64,000 bases of DNA from Niveispirillum sp. (GCF_017996735.1 NZ_JAGOGJ010000015.1:18010-82009), one strand, 5' to 3'; positions 43,745 through 52,927 are shown, numbered from the stretch's first letter. Program-made: numbers and translations. The notes: generated by a model from the sequence alone, not told the origin.

Positions 43745-45256
43745 ATGCCAGAGCAATATGATATCGTCGTCATCGGGGCCGGGCATAACGGCCTCTGCGC
43801 CGCGCTCGATCTTGCGCGGGCCGGCCTTTCCGTCCGGGTGGTGGAAGCCGGTGCGAGTGTCGGGGGATGTGCAACGACCAGGGAACCGCTTCTGCCCGGG
43901 TTCCGCCACAGCCCGCACGCCAACGCTTTCCTGTTCGCCGACCTCATGCCCGAACGGATCAGCCCGGCGGCACTGAAGGTGGGGCTGCATCATCCGGAAG
44001 CGCAACTGGGCGTGGCATTCGCCGATGGCCGGCCCCCGGCCATCCTGCACCGACCCGACCTTCTTGCCCGGACCCGCAGGAGCCTCGGTGTCCATTCACG
44101 AAAAGATGCGGCCACCTATGCCGAATTGAAGCTCCGCTCGGCCCGCCTCGGCGCGCTGATCGGCCGGGGCCTTTATATGGCGCCGGATCGCAAATGGTTC
44201 GTGGAACAGGCCGATGCAGTGCGCAGCCTGTTCAAAGGTCACGTCGATACGCGTTCTCTGGGAGAAGGCAGCGCCCGGATGCTGATCGACCGGCTGTTCG
44301 AGGCGCCGGCAGTACGCGTCCTTCTCTATCACCTTGCCACCGAGACGGGACTGGCGCTCGAAGAGCGCGGCGGCGACATCGCCTTTCTCGGCTATTCACT
44401 CTGGATCGCCGGCCGGTGGCGCGTTCCGGTTGGCGGCATGGGTGCCTATGCGACGGCACTGGGTGACGCCGCGCGCGCAGCCGGGGTCATGATCACCTGC
44501 TCGACGGGTGTCGCGCGCGTCATCCTGGAGAACGGGCGGGCCGTCGGCGTCGAGACCAGGACCGGCGAGACCATCCGCGCGGCAATCGGCGTCGTGGCCG
44601 CCGCCCCCTTGCTGAACACCTTCGACGACATGGTGGCGGCGACAGCCATCTCACCCTCTGAGCAGGATGAGTTGGCCGCCTTCCGCCGACAACGCCCCGG
44701 GTCGATTGCCGGTTCGCATTTCTGCCTGACGCAGGCACCCCATTACAAATCCGCCCGCCACGATCCGCAGATCGATGCCTGTCTCAAGACAATCATCGGT
44801 CACGAGACGCCGGCCGATGTCCTGGCGAATGAGGCAGATATTCGGGCTGGATTGTTGCCGAAACCCGCTGGCGTGGTGCGCTTGCACAGCCTCTGGGACC
44901 CGACGCAAGCACCCTTCGGCCGGCATGTGGCCGGCGTGGATAGCCGTTTTCCTGCATTGAACTGTCTTGATCAAGACAGTTGGCGCATGGTCGAATCTGC
45001 GTTCCCCGACGCCTTCTGGGGCGTATGGAACCAGGCTCGGGCCGACAGCCCCGCACCGCCGCTGGCAATGTCGAGCGACTTTTCATCTCCATTCGAGCGG
45101 CGCATGCTGGTGCGGATGGGACCGGACCAATATCGGACCAGCGTCCAGGGACTCTACCTCGCCGGTCCGGGGGTCTATCCCGGTGGCGGCGTGCACGGTG
45201 CCTGTGGCCGGAACGCCGCCCGCACAGTCCTGGCTGATGTCGGCGCGATGTCTTGA
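43745..45256 (+). CDS. Phytoene desaturase-like FAD-dependent oxidoreductase
   Basis: A 503-residue flavoprotein. The dinucleotide motif VVIGAGHNGLCAALDLARAG is followed by VVEAGASVGGCATTRE; the C-terminal FAD region is GLYLAGPGVYPGGGVHGACGR. This is the phytoene-desaturase/amine-oxidase-like superfamily (NAD(P)/FAD COG1233 type), which desaturates or oxidises hydrophobic substrates. The ATG at 43745 is preferred over an earlier start whose extension is Arg-rich and unlike the family. Alone in this context it may desaturate a ring or side chain. Confidence 0.88.
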   Translation: MPEQYDIVVIGAGHNGLCAALDLARAGLSVRVVEAGASVGGCATTREPLLPGFRHSPHANAFLFADLMPERISPAALKVGLHHPEAQLGVAFADGRPPAILHRPDLLARTRRSLGVHSRKDAATYAELKLRSARLGALIGRGLYMAPDRKWFVEQADAVRSLFKGHVDTRSLGEGSARMLIDRLFEAPAVRVLLYHLATETGLALEERGGDIAFLGYSLWIAGRWRVPVGGMGAYATALGDAARAAGVMITCSTGVARVILENGRAVGVETRTGETIRAAIGVVAAAPLLNTFDDMVAATAISPSEQDELAAFRRQRPGSIAGSHFCLTQAPHYKSARHDPQIDACLKTIIGHETPADVLANEADIRAGLLPKPAGVVRLHSLWDPTQAPFGRHVAGVDSRFPALNCLDQDSWRMVESAFPDAFWGVWNQARADSPAPPLAMSSDFSSPFERRMLVRMGPDQYRTSVQGLYLAGPGVYPGGGVHGACGRNAARTVLADVGAMS

Positions 45257-45362
45257 GACAGCCCCATTGGGAGGACATAATCATATGGCATCGGGTGTTG
45301 CCAACCCGGCATAGGGTCGGTATGGTTCCCGTCCAATGGAAGACGGGCGTCTGGAGAGGTTG

Positions 45363-46283
45363 ATGAAGCTGAGCCATCTCCGAAACGTGGTGGCCATCGT
45401 CGAGCGAGGAAGCCTGCGGGCGGCCGCCAAGCATCTCGGTCTGGCGCAGCCCGCCATGTCGCGCAGTATCCGGGAACTGGAACAGGAACTGGGCGTCGTC
45501 CTTTTCGAGCGCAACAAATTTGGAATGGCGCCGACACCCGCTGGAGAAGTCTTCCTTCGTCGGGCGCGGAGCGTCCAAGCTGACCTGCAGCGCGGGTTGG
45601 ACGAGATCGCGCAATTCAAGGGCGACGACCTCGGCAAACTGACCGTCGCCTTCTCTACCGCCGGTCTGGTCGTCATGCTGCCCAGGATCCTGCGCCCGTT
45701 CCGCAAGCGATTCCCAAAGGTGCGGGTAAAAGTGCTGGAAAGCTCCATGCCGGCCATCGAAGCGGACATGCGCGACGGCCTGGTCGATATGTATTATGGG
45801 CCCGTCCCCCAGGATTTCACGGACTCCTCGCTTGTCGTTGACCAATTGTTCGACAATCCGAGGATCGTCGTCGCACGGCCCGGGCATCCCTTGCGTGCGG
45901 CGACATCGCTCCATGAGCTTGCCCATGAATCGTGGGTGACCTCGCACATGACGATGTACTCAGATGGCGAAGTCCTTTCTATTTTCGAAGCGGCCGGGCT
46001 GCCCCCGCCGCATATCGCCATGGAGGCGGGATCCGGCATGAGCCTAATCTCGATCGTCAAGTCCTCCGACCTGCTGGCACCGCTGTCGGCGCAGTGGCTC
46101 GACTTTCTCGACGAGTCCGGCGTGCTTGCGCGGCTGCCCATCCGCAACATCGCGAATGCCCCGCCGATCTGTGCCGTCCGCCGAGCTGCGATGCCGCTCA
46201 CCCCTGCGGCGGAATATTGGAATGATCTGGCGGGACGCTGCGCGGGTCGGCACCTCGACCAGCGCACGCGCGACGACGGCTGA
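45363..46283 (+). CDS. LysR-family transcriptional regulator
   Basis: A 306-residue LysR regulator. The helix-turn-helix is VVAIVERGSLRAAAKHLGLA with QPAMSRSIRELEQELGVVLF, of the GbpR/CbbR-like branch that controls catabolic genes, including aromatic and sugar pathways. GGAGAGGTTG precedes the ATG at 45363; a start nine codons earlier is less likely. It is codirectional with the FAD-oxidoreductase gene 107 bp upstream and convergent with the MDR gene. Confidence 0.92.
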   Translation: MKLSHLRNVVAIVERGSLRAAAKHLGLAQPAMSRSIRELEQELGVVLFERNKFGMAPTPAGEVFLRRARSVQADLQRGLDEIAQFKGDDLGKLTVAFSTAGLVVMLPRILRPFRKRFPKVRVKVLESSMPAIEADMRDGLVDMYYGPVPQDFTDSSLVVDQLFDNPRIVVARPGHPLRAATSLHELAHESWVTSHMTMYSDGEVLSIFEAAGLPPPHIAMEAGSGMSLISIVKSSDLLAPLSAQWLDFLDESGVLARLPIRNIANAPPICAVRRAAMPLTPAAEYWNDLAGRCAGRHLDQRTRDDG

Positions 46284-46334
46284 ACGCCGTCACGGTCCTC
46301 GGGACAAGGCATTAACGGCTGGTTATGCGGTTTT

Positions 46335-46368
46335 GCAGTGACCAGAACCTGCTGGTTCTGATCACTGC
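46335..46368. terminator. Hairpin between the convergent LysR and MDR genes
   Basis: GCAGTGACCAGAACC (46335-46349) pairs with GGTTCTGATCACTGC (46354-46368) with one mismatch on the plus-strand RNA (G-U on the minus strand) and a 4-base loop. It lies 52 bp after the LysR stop and 105 bp from the MDR stop. No T run follows in either direction, so a terminator role is inferred. Confidence 0.55.
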
Positions 46369-46472
46369 CCTAAATCGCCGGCGCCAACATCCGTTGGCTT
46401 GGGCGCGCTGGACGAGCGGCGCGGCGGCGGTCGCCGCCGTACCAAAGTGGAACCGCCCCCGCTACTGCCTGT

Positions 46473-47597
46473 TCAGCCCCGTGTCGGATCGATCAGGAAC
46501 TTCTCACCCGTCGCCTTGCGCTCATAGGCACGCAAGATGTCCGGCTGCAGCGCTTCGGCAAGCCCGATCACCTTTGTGTAGGTGCTGGCAAAGGTGGTGG
46601 TCAGTTCATCGATGACCCGTTGACGCAGCCGTTGCTCCACCTGCAATCCCGCCTTCTTAAGGAAGGGGGTCAGAAGCCACCCGGAAACACTCCATTGATA
46701 ACCGATCGGTCGCCGGTTCAGAATGGTCGGGCCGAAATCAAGCGTGCCATAGATGTACAACTGCTTGAACGTGTCGGAGCCGTAGCGGCTATAGTCCGAC
46801 ATGCGGCGGACGGCGGCTTCCTCCATGGCCTGTAGGACATCGCTGCCCAGGGTTCCCCCGCCGATCGGATCGAAGGCAATGGTGGCGCCCGTTTCCGCTA
46901 TCGCCGAAACAAGCTGTTCGTGGAAATCCTCGTCCTTGCTGTTGAGAACGATCTTCGCGCCAACTCCCCGCAGGAGGTCCACCTGCGCCGGCGACCTGAC
47001 GATGTTGATGAGCGCAATGCCGTCTGCCAGGCAAATCCTTTGCACCATCTGGCCGAGGTTCGAGGCACCGGCGGTATGAATGATCGCCTTATGGCCTTCC
47101 CTGCGCGCCGTCTCCACGAACCCGAGCGCCGTCAGCGGGTTCACAAACATTGAGGCACCCTGTGCGGCCGTCGCCCCACCTGGCAGGGGCGTGGCGTTCT
47201 GTGCCGGGACCTTACGGTAGTCAGCATACATTCCGCCGGCAAACATGCCGACGCGCTGGCCTATCAGAGCCTCGGCATTTCTGCCGGCAGCGACCACCGT
47301 GCCTGCCCCCTCGTTCCCGACCGGCAGCGATTGGTCCAACCTTCCCGCCAGCGCCTTCAGCCGGGCGGGCGGGACGGCGAAGGTCAGGCCAGGCCTCATG
47401 CCTTCGACCTGCCGGAGCGTAGACAAGTCGGCCGGACCGATCAGCAGTCCAAGATCACTCGGATTGATGGGGGCCGCTTCGATGCGGACGATGATCTCGT
47501 CATCAGCGGGGTCCGTGATCTCGACGTCCTCCAGGGAGAGGGTGAGTTTGCCATCTCCGGTAACTGTGGAACGCAGTTCGCGTCCTGTGAAAGCCAT
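46473..47597 (-). CDS. Medium-chain dehydrogenase/reductase (zinc-binding-type alcohol dehydrogenase family)
   Basis: A 374-residue MDR. It has IEAAPINPSDLGLLIG, VGNEGAGTVVAAG and a coenzyme segment TAGASNLGQMVQRICLADG in place of the usual GGVG. The catalytic zinc ligands are not evident, so it resembles the quinone- or enoyl-reductase side of the family; about 50 residues longer than the enzyme at 27136. GGAGACGGTC precedes the ATG at 47597. The next gene upstream on the same strand is the extradiol-type dioxygenase, 98 bp away. Confidence 0.88.
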   Translation of the reverse strand: MAFTGRELRSTVTGDGKLTLSLEDVEITDPADDEIIVRIEAAPINPSDLGLLIGPADLSTLRQVEGMRPGLTFAVPPARLKALAGRLDQSLPVGNEGAGTVVAAGRNAEALIGQRVGMFAGGMYADYRKVPAQNATPLPGGATAAQGASMFVNPLTALGFVETARREGHKAIIHTAGASNLGQMVQRICLADGIALINIVRSPAQVDLLRGVGAKIVLNSKDEDFHEQLVSAIAETGATIAFDPIGGGTLGSDVLQAMEEAAVRRMSDYSRYGSDTFKQLYIYGTLDFGPTILNRRPIGYQWSVSGWLLTPFLKKAGLQVEQRLRQRVIDELTTTFASTYTKVIGLAEALQPDILRAYERKATGEKFLIDPTRG

Positions 47598-47695
47598 GAC
47601 CGTCTCCGCTTGAGAACAATGTGATGTGTATGTCTTGCGTAATCGGGCGCCCCGCCGACGCCGGGATTCCCGTCGCGGCACAACCTTGGTCGGGG

Positions 47696-48625
47696 TCAAT
47701 GCCCCCCTGTCAGCGCCGGGTGCCTGGGGCCCCAGAGCGTGCCCAGGAGGTCATCGATCGTGCCGACGCCCATCGGATCAGCGGCGGTGTACACATCCCC
47801 GTCCGTCCAATGTTCGAGTTCATTGCCCCATGGATCGCGCCAGTAATCGAATATCTGGCTCCCCAGTTTGTGCCGGCCGACACCCCAGGCATGCTCGCGA
47901 TTGCGCTCCTTCAGATAGGAGTGGCCCTTCATCAGGTCATCGAACCCGTCCACTTCGAACGCGGCATGCCCGAACCCGGGCCGACCCGGCGAAGCGACCA
48001 TCGCCAGGGTATGATGGTCGGTCGGAATGTCGCCCTTATCCATGCGCATGAATGCGCCGATCGGCACATTCGGCTCTACCTCCACCTGATCCGAAGGGAT
48101 CAGTCCCAGCCGCTCCCTGTACCAGGCTGACGACATGGCATAATCACCGACCATGATCATCGCATGCCCAAGCCGACGCACATGGGAGGGGGCTGGATCA
48201 ATGCGAACCGGTACGCTGAGACGCCTCCGTTCGCCCAGCGAATTGAACGGGGCCTGCGGTGCCAACGGCTCTGCGGGATTGAAGGACTGTTCCGCCAGAA
48301 CGTCGACAAGGTGACCGTCCGGATCCGTGAGGCGGATAAGATAACCACCGCCCGGCGTGTCGGCCGGCTGTACCGGCACGCCCTCATGCCTGGCCAGGAG
48401 ATCGAGATCGGCGCGTGACCGGGCGCGAAAACCCAGCCCAATGAAGCGGCTCTCGCCTTTTTGCGAGACATGCAGGAACGGCGCCCCGTCCGTGCCACGC
48501 GCGTAGATCCTGCCTTCACGCTCGGCGCAATTCAGGCCGAAATCCTCCAGGAACTTCCGCATCTCCGCCAGGTCCGGTACCTGAAACCGAACGAAGGCGA
48601 GATCTTCCACTTTGATGATGCTCAT
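47696..48625 (-). CDS. Vicinal-oxygen-chelate protein, extradiol catechol dioxygenase type
   Basis: A 309-residue two-domain VOC protein. The second domain carries the probable Fe(II) ligands: His in RRLGHAMIMVGD, His in GFGHAAFEVDG and Glu in NELEHWTDG. This H-H-E pattern and two-domain length fit type I extradiol dioxygenases (2,3-dihydroxybiphenyl or catechol 2,3-dioxygenase), which open a catechol ring next to the hydroxyls. GAGGTGACG precedes the ATG at 48625. It is divergent from the FAH-family gene, a natural partner for ring-cleavage products. Confidence 0.88.
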   Translation of the reverse strand: MSIIKVEDLAFVRFQVPDLAEMRKFLEDFGLNCAEREGRIYARGTDGAPFLHVSQKGESRFIGLGFRARSRADLDLLARHEGVPVQPADTPGGGYLIRLTDPDGHLVDVLAEQSFNPAEPLAPQAPFNSLGERRRLSVPVRIDPAPSHVRRLGHAMIMVGDYAMSSAWYRERLGLIPSDQVEVEPNVPIGAFMRMDKGDIPTDHHTLAMVASPGRPGFGHAAFEVDGFDDLMKGHSYLKERNREHAWGVGRHKLGSQIFDYWRDPWGNELEHWTDGDVYTAADPMGVGTIDDLLGTLWGPRHPALTGGH

Positions 48626-48812
48626 CGTCACCTCTGGATTCCGAACGTGTCTGGCCGCAACCGGTCCGGATATGGGCGAGGGAGAGACGCCAACACAGTG
48701 CGCGTCTTGCCGGCGGCTGCATCGTTTCATCAGTCGACCAGCATGGGTCCCTCCCCCTTCCGGGCTCCCCGACAGATCATGGTCATTTTCACGTTTAATC
48801 CATGTAACAGAT

Positions 48813-48850
48813 AAATTTATTTTTTTCGTAGTCAAATAGTTTTTTTCAGG
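48813..48850 (+). promoter_or_regulatory. Two T-tract elements 20 bp apart in the VOC/FAH divergent promoter
   Basis: AAATTTATTTTTTTCG at 48813-48828 and AAATAGTTTTTTTCAGG at 48834-48850 each hold seven T followed by C, exactly 20 bp apart. They lie 62-100 bp before the FAH-family start, in otherwise GC-rich DNA. Similar elements precede the genes at 37837 (reverse), 50840 and 53152. They may be regulator sites, UP elements or bent DNA. Confidence 0.5.
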
Positions 48851-48911
48851 CTAGATGCTCCGAAGGTCGCTACGACCGGCAGAGGCCGTCAATCATCAGA
48901 AGGAGCAGGAA

Positions 48912-49793
48912 ATGCGACTGGTTCGGTTCGATAACATGGGGACGCCGCGGCTGGGGGTTCTGAGGGGCGATGCGATCGTTCCACTCGACAGCCTGGCATC
49001 CCGCTTTCCGACCATGTTGTCCGTCATTGCCGCCGGGGAGGAAGCACTTGATGCCATCCGCAGCGTGGCCGCGTCCGGCGTCGCCACCGTTCCCCTGAAT
49101 GAGGCCCGGCTACTGGCCCCGATCGAGCGCCCGGAAAAATTCCTTGCGATCGGCATGAATTACCGCAGGCACATTGAGGAGGCCAAGCGTCTCGGGGCGC
49201 CCGTCCCCACCAACCAGTTCTGGTTCAACAAGCAGACCAGTTGCATCACGGGGCCCTATGACGATGTCGATACGGGCGTCAGCCAGGCGGTCGACTATGA
49301 GGTCGAACTCGGGCTGGTGATCGGGAAGACGGCCAAGCATGTCAGCGTCGAGGACGCAAGGAACCATGTGTTCGGCTATCTTGTCTGCAACGATGTATCG
49401 GCGCGCGACTGGCAGGCGCATGCCCCCACCTTCACGGTCGGCAAGTCGTTCGACACACATGGACCGATCGGCCCCTGGATCGTCACCGCCGACGAAATAC
49501 CCGACCCACACGGGCTGGGGCTTCGCTGCTACGTCAATGGAGAACTCCGCCAGGACAGTAACACGTCCGAGCTGGTTTATAACGTCTGGGAACAGATCGC
49601 CTATCTGTCGACGGCATTTACGCTCAATCCGGGCGACCTGCTGGCGACCGGAACGCCAAATGGCGTCGGCGTGGCGATGACCCCGCCCCGCTTCCTTCAG
49701 GCGGGCGATGTCGTGCGGTGCGAGGTTGATTGTATCGGCATCATTGAGAACCGCATCGCCGGCTCCGAAGCCGCCCGGATTGCGGCTCGGTAG
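48912..49793 (+). CDS. Fumarylacetoacetate hydrolase (FAH) family protein
   Basis: A 293-residue FAH-family enzyme. The metal-binding region is DYEVELGLVIGKTA (ExE pattern) with NDVSARDWQ, and GMNYRRHIEEAKRLG and TPNGVGVAM are also typical. AAGGAGCAGGAA precedes the ATG. Members hydrolyse C-C bonds in ring-cleavage products (fumarylpyruvate, acylpyruvate, fumarylacetoacetate) or act as hydratases and decarboxylases. The divergent dioxygenase gene suggests that it processes the ring-opened product. Confidence 0.93.
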   Translation: MRLVRFDNMGTPRLGVLRGDAIVPLDSLASRFPTMLSVIAAGEEALDAIRSVAASGVATVPLNEARLLAPIERPEKFLAIGMNYRRHIEEAKRLGAPVPTNQFWFNKQTSCITGPYDDVDTGVSQAVDYEVELGLVIGKTAKHVSVEDARNHVFGYLVCNDVSARDWQAHAPTFTVGKSFDTHGPIGPWIVTADEIPDPHGLGLRCYVNGELRQDSNTSELVYNVWEQIAYLSTAFTLNPGDLLATGTPNGVGVAMTPPRFLQAGDVVRCEVDCIGIIENRIAGSEAARIAAR

Positions 49794-49830
49794 CGGCTGA
49801 AATCCACACCGGCCGCCGGGCGACCGTCAT

Positions 49831-49853
49831 CGCCGGCCATCCGGCAGCCGGCG
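49831..49853 (+). terminator. Short GC hairpin after the FAH-family gene
   Basis: CGCCGGC (49831-49837) and GCCGGCG (49847-49853) form a 7-bp stem with a 9-base loop, 37 bp past the FAH-family stop, followed by TTCGTCGCCTTCTC. A weak terminator candidate. Confidence 0.35.
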
Positions 49854-49981
49854 TTCGTCGCCTTCTCGACCTGTTGCCGGGCGTACCTGGCGGGAAAATG
49901 CCCGTCGCGGTATGCCCCCTTGGCAGCGGACGCATCATCGTGCAACGTAGGCCCAATAAAATATGTTCCTGCCGGAAAACG

Positions 49982-50695
49982 ATGATGCTGCGCGTTAAAG
50001 ATGATTCAGTCGCCGAGATCGACGGTCCCCGCAATCAGACCTCAATGGCATATGAGATCATCCGAACCGACATCTTGCTCGGGCGGCACACACCTGACAA
50101 GAAGCTCAAAATCCAGGATCTGGCGGAGGAACTGGGGGTCAGCCCCGGCGCGGTCCGCGAAGCGCTTTCCAGGCTAGTGCCCGAGGAACTTGTCGTATCA
50201 CGCGATCAGCGTGGCTTCCTGGTGGCCCCTCTGTCGCCTGCGGACCTTATCGATCTGACCGACCTCAGATGTGAGATCGAGGCATTAGCGCTTCGACGCT
50301 CGGTCGAGCGTGGCGACGTGAATTGGGAGGCTGGCATCCTTGCTGCTGAATATAAACTTAGGAACAAGCCCATCGTCGCAGATGGCGAAGACCCGCGACG
50401 GAAGTGGGCGCAAAATCATGCTCAGTTCCATTCAGCACTGGTAAGTGCCTGTGGCAATCGCCGCCTGTTCTCACTTCATGGTCAACTATATGAACAGTCC
50501 GAACGCTACCGGGGGCTATTGTTCCACCTGGAGACGGATCGTGATGTCACTGTAGAGCATCAGGAGATCATGCAGTATGCGCTCACGCGCGATGCCGATT
50601 CTCTCGTCCGCGCTACTGTTCATCACCTCCGTAAAACGACGGAGCTAATCATCGCCAATTTTGGCCGGAAAGAACCGGCAAAACATAAAAAATAA
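49982..50695 (+). CDS. GntR-family transcriptional regulator (FCD type)
   Basis: A 237-residue regulator. The winged helix-turn-helix is KLKIQDLAEELGVSPGAVRE with ALSRLVPEELV, followed by an FCD ligand-binding domain (DLIDLTDLRCEIEALALRRSV, later HAQFHSALVSACGN and VEHQEIMQYAL) whose acidic and His residues usually bind a metal and an organic acid. The start at ATG 49982 is a choice between several; GGAAAACG lies before it. It is codirectional with the FAH-family gene and likely controls one of the neighbouring T-tract promoters. Confidence 0.9.
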   Translation: MMLRVKDDSVAEIDGPRNQTSMAYEIIRTDILLGRHTPDKKLKIQDLAEELGVSPGAVREALSRLVPEELVVSRDQRGFLVAPLSPADLIDLTDLRCEIEALALRRSVERGDVNWEAGILAAEYKLRNKPIVADGEDPRRKWAQNHAQFHSALVSACGNRRLFSLHGQLYEQSERYRGLLFHLETDRDVTVEHQEIMQYALTRDADSLVRATVHHLRKTTELIIANFGRKEPAKHKK

Positions 50696-50721
50696 TTTTT
50701 TTCATAAAAAATATTGATTTC
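50696..50721 (+). promoter_or_regulatory. T-tract element before the SDR gene
   Basis: Directly after the GntR stop, AAATAATTTTTTTCAT ends in seven T plus C (T run 50696-50702) and is followed by AAAAAATATTG. The stretch is AT-only for over 20 bases in GC-rich surroundings and lies about 120-145 bp before the SDR start. It matches the elements at 48.8 and 53.1 kb. Confidence 0.45.
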
Positions 50722-50839
50722 TTCCTGATGGCCTGTGACAGTCGTGGCGACGGCAACCCATCCCGCGATCGCTGATGAACAGTCCCGCCGCACGTCAAGT
50801 GCTGCGGGATCAGCCATGTCATTTTGAAGAGAGGATATC

Positions 50840-51622
50840 ATGACAGATCGACTTTTCTCGCTGGAGGGGCGCACTGCGCTTGTGACGGGCGGCTCGCGCG
50901 GCATTGGCAGGATGATCGCGGCGGGCTTTATCGAACGCGGCGCCAAGGTCTATATTTCCTCCCGCAAGGCCGACGCCTGCAACGCGACGGCGGCCGCCCT
51001 TTCCGCCGATGGCCGCACATGCATCTCCCTTCCCCAGGATATTTCGACCATTGAGGGTTCCGAAGCTCTGGCGGATGAACTCGCACGGCGCGAGCCCAAG
51101 CTCGACATCCTGGTCAACAACGCGGGTGCAGCCTGGCTTGCCGAGTTCGGGGCTTTCCCGGAGAAGGGCTGGGACAAGGTCGTCGACCTGAACCTGAAAT
51201 CACCATTCTTCCTTACCCAGGCGCTTCACGGTCTCCTGAAATCCGCCGCAAGTGCCGAACGTCCGGCAAAAGTGATCAACATCGCCTCCATCGACGGCCT
51301 TCGGCCGAACCCGCAGGAGACCTACTCCTACCACGCGAGCAAGGCCGGGCTGGTCCATCTGACACGGCGGATGGCGGCCAGGTTGATCCAGGACAATATC
51401 TGCGTGACCGGGATCGCCCCCGGCGCTTTCGTCTCCGAGATGAATATCGATGCGCGCGACCATGGCAGCGAACTGGCAAGCCGGATTCCGGCCAGACGTA
51501 TCGGCCGGGACGAGGATATGCAGGGAGCCGCGATCTACCTGGCCTCCCGTGCCGGCGATTACGCCGTTGGCATTACGGTCGCGGTCGATGGCGGCGTCAC
51601 CTACGCCAGTCTCAGTGTCTGA
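50840..51622 (+). CDS. Short-chain dehydrogenase/reductase (SDR)
   Basis: A 260-residue SDR with TGGSRGIGRMIAAGF as coenzyme motif, NNAGAAW, the catalytic Ser in NIASIDG, and Tyr/Lys in SYHASKAGL. The form resembles gluconate 5-dehydrogenase/3-oxoacyl reductase-like SDRs. GAGAGGATATC precedes the ATG. It is preceded by an AT-rich T-tract element and is convergent with the tandem-TetR gene 54 bp away. Substrate unknown. Confidence 0.93.
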   Translation: MTDRLFSLEGRTALVTGGSRGIGRMIAAGFIERGAKVYISSRKADACNATAAALSADGRTCISLPQDISTIEGSEALADELARREPKLDILVNNAGAAWLAEFGAFPEKGWDKVVDLNLKSPFFLTQALHGLLKSAASAERPAKVINIASIDGLRPNPQETYSYHASKAGLVHLTRRMAARLIQDNICVTGIAPGAFVSEMNIDARDHGSELASRIPARRIGRDEDMQGAAIYLASRAGDYAVGITVAVDGGVTYASLSV

Positions 51623-51676
51623 TAATGGCGAGCAGGGCGGCGCTGGCCCTTCTTCGACCACGGTGCGCGGACAATA

Positions 51677-52927
51677 CTACTCCGGATCGAAGATTCCCGT
51701 GGCGAGGACATTCATGTAGGTGTCTATCGACACTGTCAGCGGCTGCCCGGTTCGCCAACCCTTAAGGTCATAGGATGCATCCAGCGAAGACATGATGAAA
51801 TGGCTGGCGATGAATGGATCGACCACCCGCATGCTTCCATCTTGCATCGCTTCGACGAGAAGACCCATCAGGCCGAGAGCGGTCCGTTCGGACCGCTCGA
51901 CAGCATCGTGCCGGACCGGCGCCGGCATGGCCTGGAGTGCCGACGACCGCAGCAGCGGATAATCGCCGGAAAACTGCAGGGCCAAGACGGAACTCAGGAT
52001 TGTCGCAATCCGGTCCCAAGCAGATGTCCGATCGGTTTCGGCCAGACGCCGGAGGGCTGCCAACCGATGAAAGCTCTCCCGTGAGCACGCCGCCACCAAC
52101 TCGTCCTTGCCCTCGATATGTCGATAAAGGCTGGTTTTCGCGCGTTTGAGTTCCCCGGCGATCCGTTCGACCGACGTCCCCTTGTAGCCAAAATCATTGA
52201 TAAGGCGGGTCGCCACCCGCAGATAGGCCTGTCGTTCGTCCTCCTCCGGCACCGGGCCGGCATGGATGGGCGCGGCCCTCCATGGCGTACCGGATGTGAC
52301 CAGACCGCCATCCAGCACGGCCAGCAGGCGCTCCCGCACGTTCGGGAGATCCCCGATGGCGAAACGTCGCAACCAGATCTCGGACCAGAAAAGCGCCTCG
52401 TTGAGGATATGGGCGCGCGCCGTCAGCAGGCGCTTGCGCTCCGGCGTTTCCGACGGTCCGAAAAATGCCCGCACGGCCCGGAAGACGGTTTGGTATTGTG
52501 CGACAAGCGTCGACCGGGTCGCCTCTTCCATCGCCCGGATTTCGGAAAGAATGGCGAACGGCCGGCTTTCGCCCCGAAGCGCCCGCGCGAACTGGTCGAA
52601 ATAAAGTTCAACATAGCGGGCGACGCGCTTGCGCTGGGTGGGTTCTTCCCCGGCGCGCCGGACAATCTCCGCGAGCCGCAGAAGGCTGTCCTCGAACACG
52701 GCCGCCGCCAGATGTTCGCGCCGCTTGAAATAATAGGTGACGCTCGACGTGCCGAGATCCAGCGCGCCGGCCACCTCCTGCAGGGTCATTCCCCAGACGC
52801 CCTTCTGGTTGAGCGAAAATGTCGCCGCATCCAGAATCCGCTGTTTCTGGCGTTCAAAGCGCACGGAGGCTCCCGCCGAGGCGATGACCTGAAGGGATGC
52901 TTCGGATTGGTTCCCGCTGGCGTTCAT
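51677..52927 (-). CDS. Regulator with two TetR-type modules in one chain
   Basis: A 416-residue protein made of two TetR units, each about 200 residues. The first DNA-binding helix-turn-helix is at about residues 46-68 (GMTLQEVAGALDLGTSSVTYYF) and the second at about 249-271 (GTSVERIAGELKRAKTSLYRH), each followed by a helical ligand-type domain. TetR proteins are normally single-module homodimers, so this could be a covalent pseudo-dimer. ATG 52927 is chosen; a TTG at 53050 would add 41 residues across a palindromic operator. It is divergent from the acyl-CoA dehydrogenase/kinase operon, its likely target. Confidence 0.9.
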   Translation of the reverse strand: MNASGNQSEASLQVIASAGASVRFERQKQRILDAATFSLNQKGVWGMTLQEVAGALDLGTSSVTYYFKRREHLAAAVFEDSLLRLAEIVRRAGEEPTQRKRVARYVELYFDQFARALRGESRPFAILSEIRAMEEATRSTLVAQYQTVFRAVRAFFGPSETPERKRLLTARAHILNEALFWSEIWLRRFAIGDLPNVRERLLAVLDGGLVTSGTPWRAAPIHAGPVPEEDERQAYLRVATRLINDFGYKGTSVERIAGELKRAKTSLYRHIEGKDELVAACSRESFHRLAALRRLAETDRTSAWDRIATILSSVLALQFSGDYPLLRSSALQAMPAPVRHDAVERSERTALGLMGLLVEAMQDGSMRVVDPFIASHFIMSSLDASYDLKGWRTGQPLTVSIDTYMNVLATGIFDPE

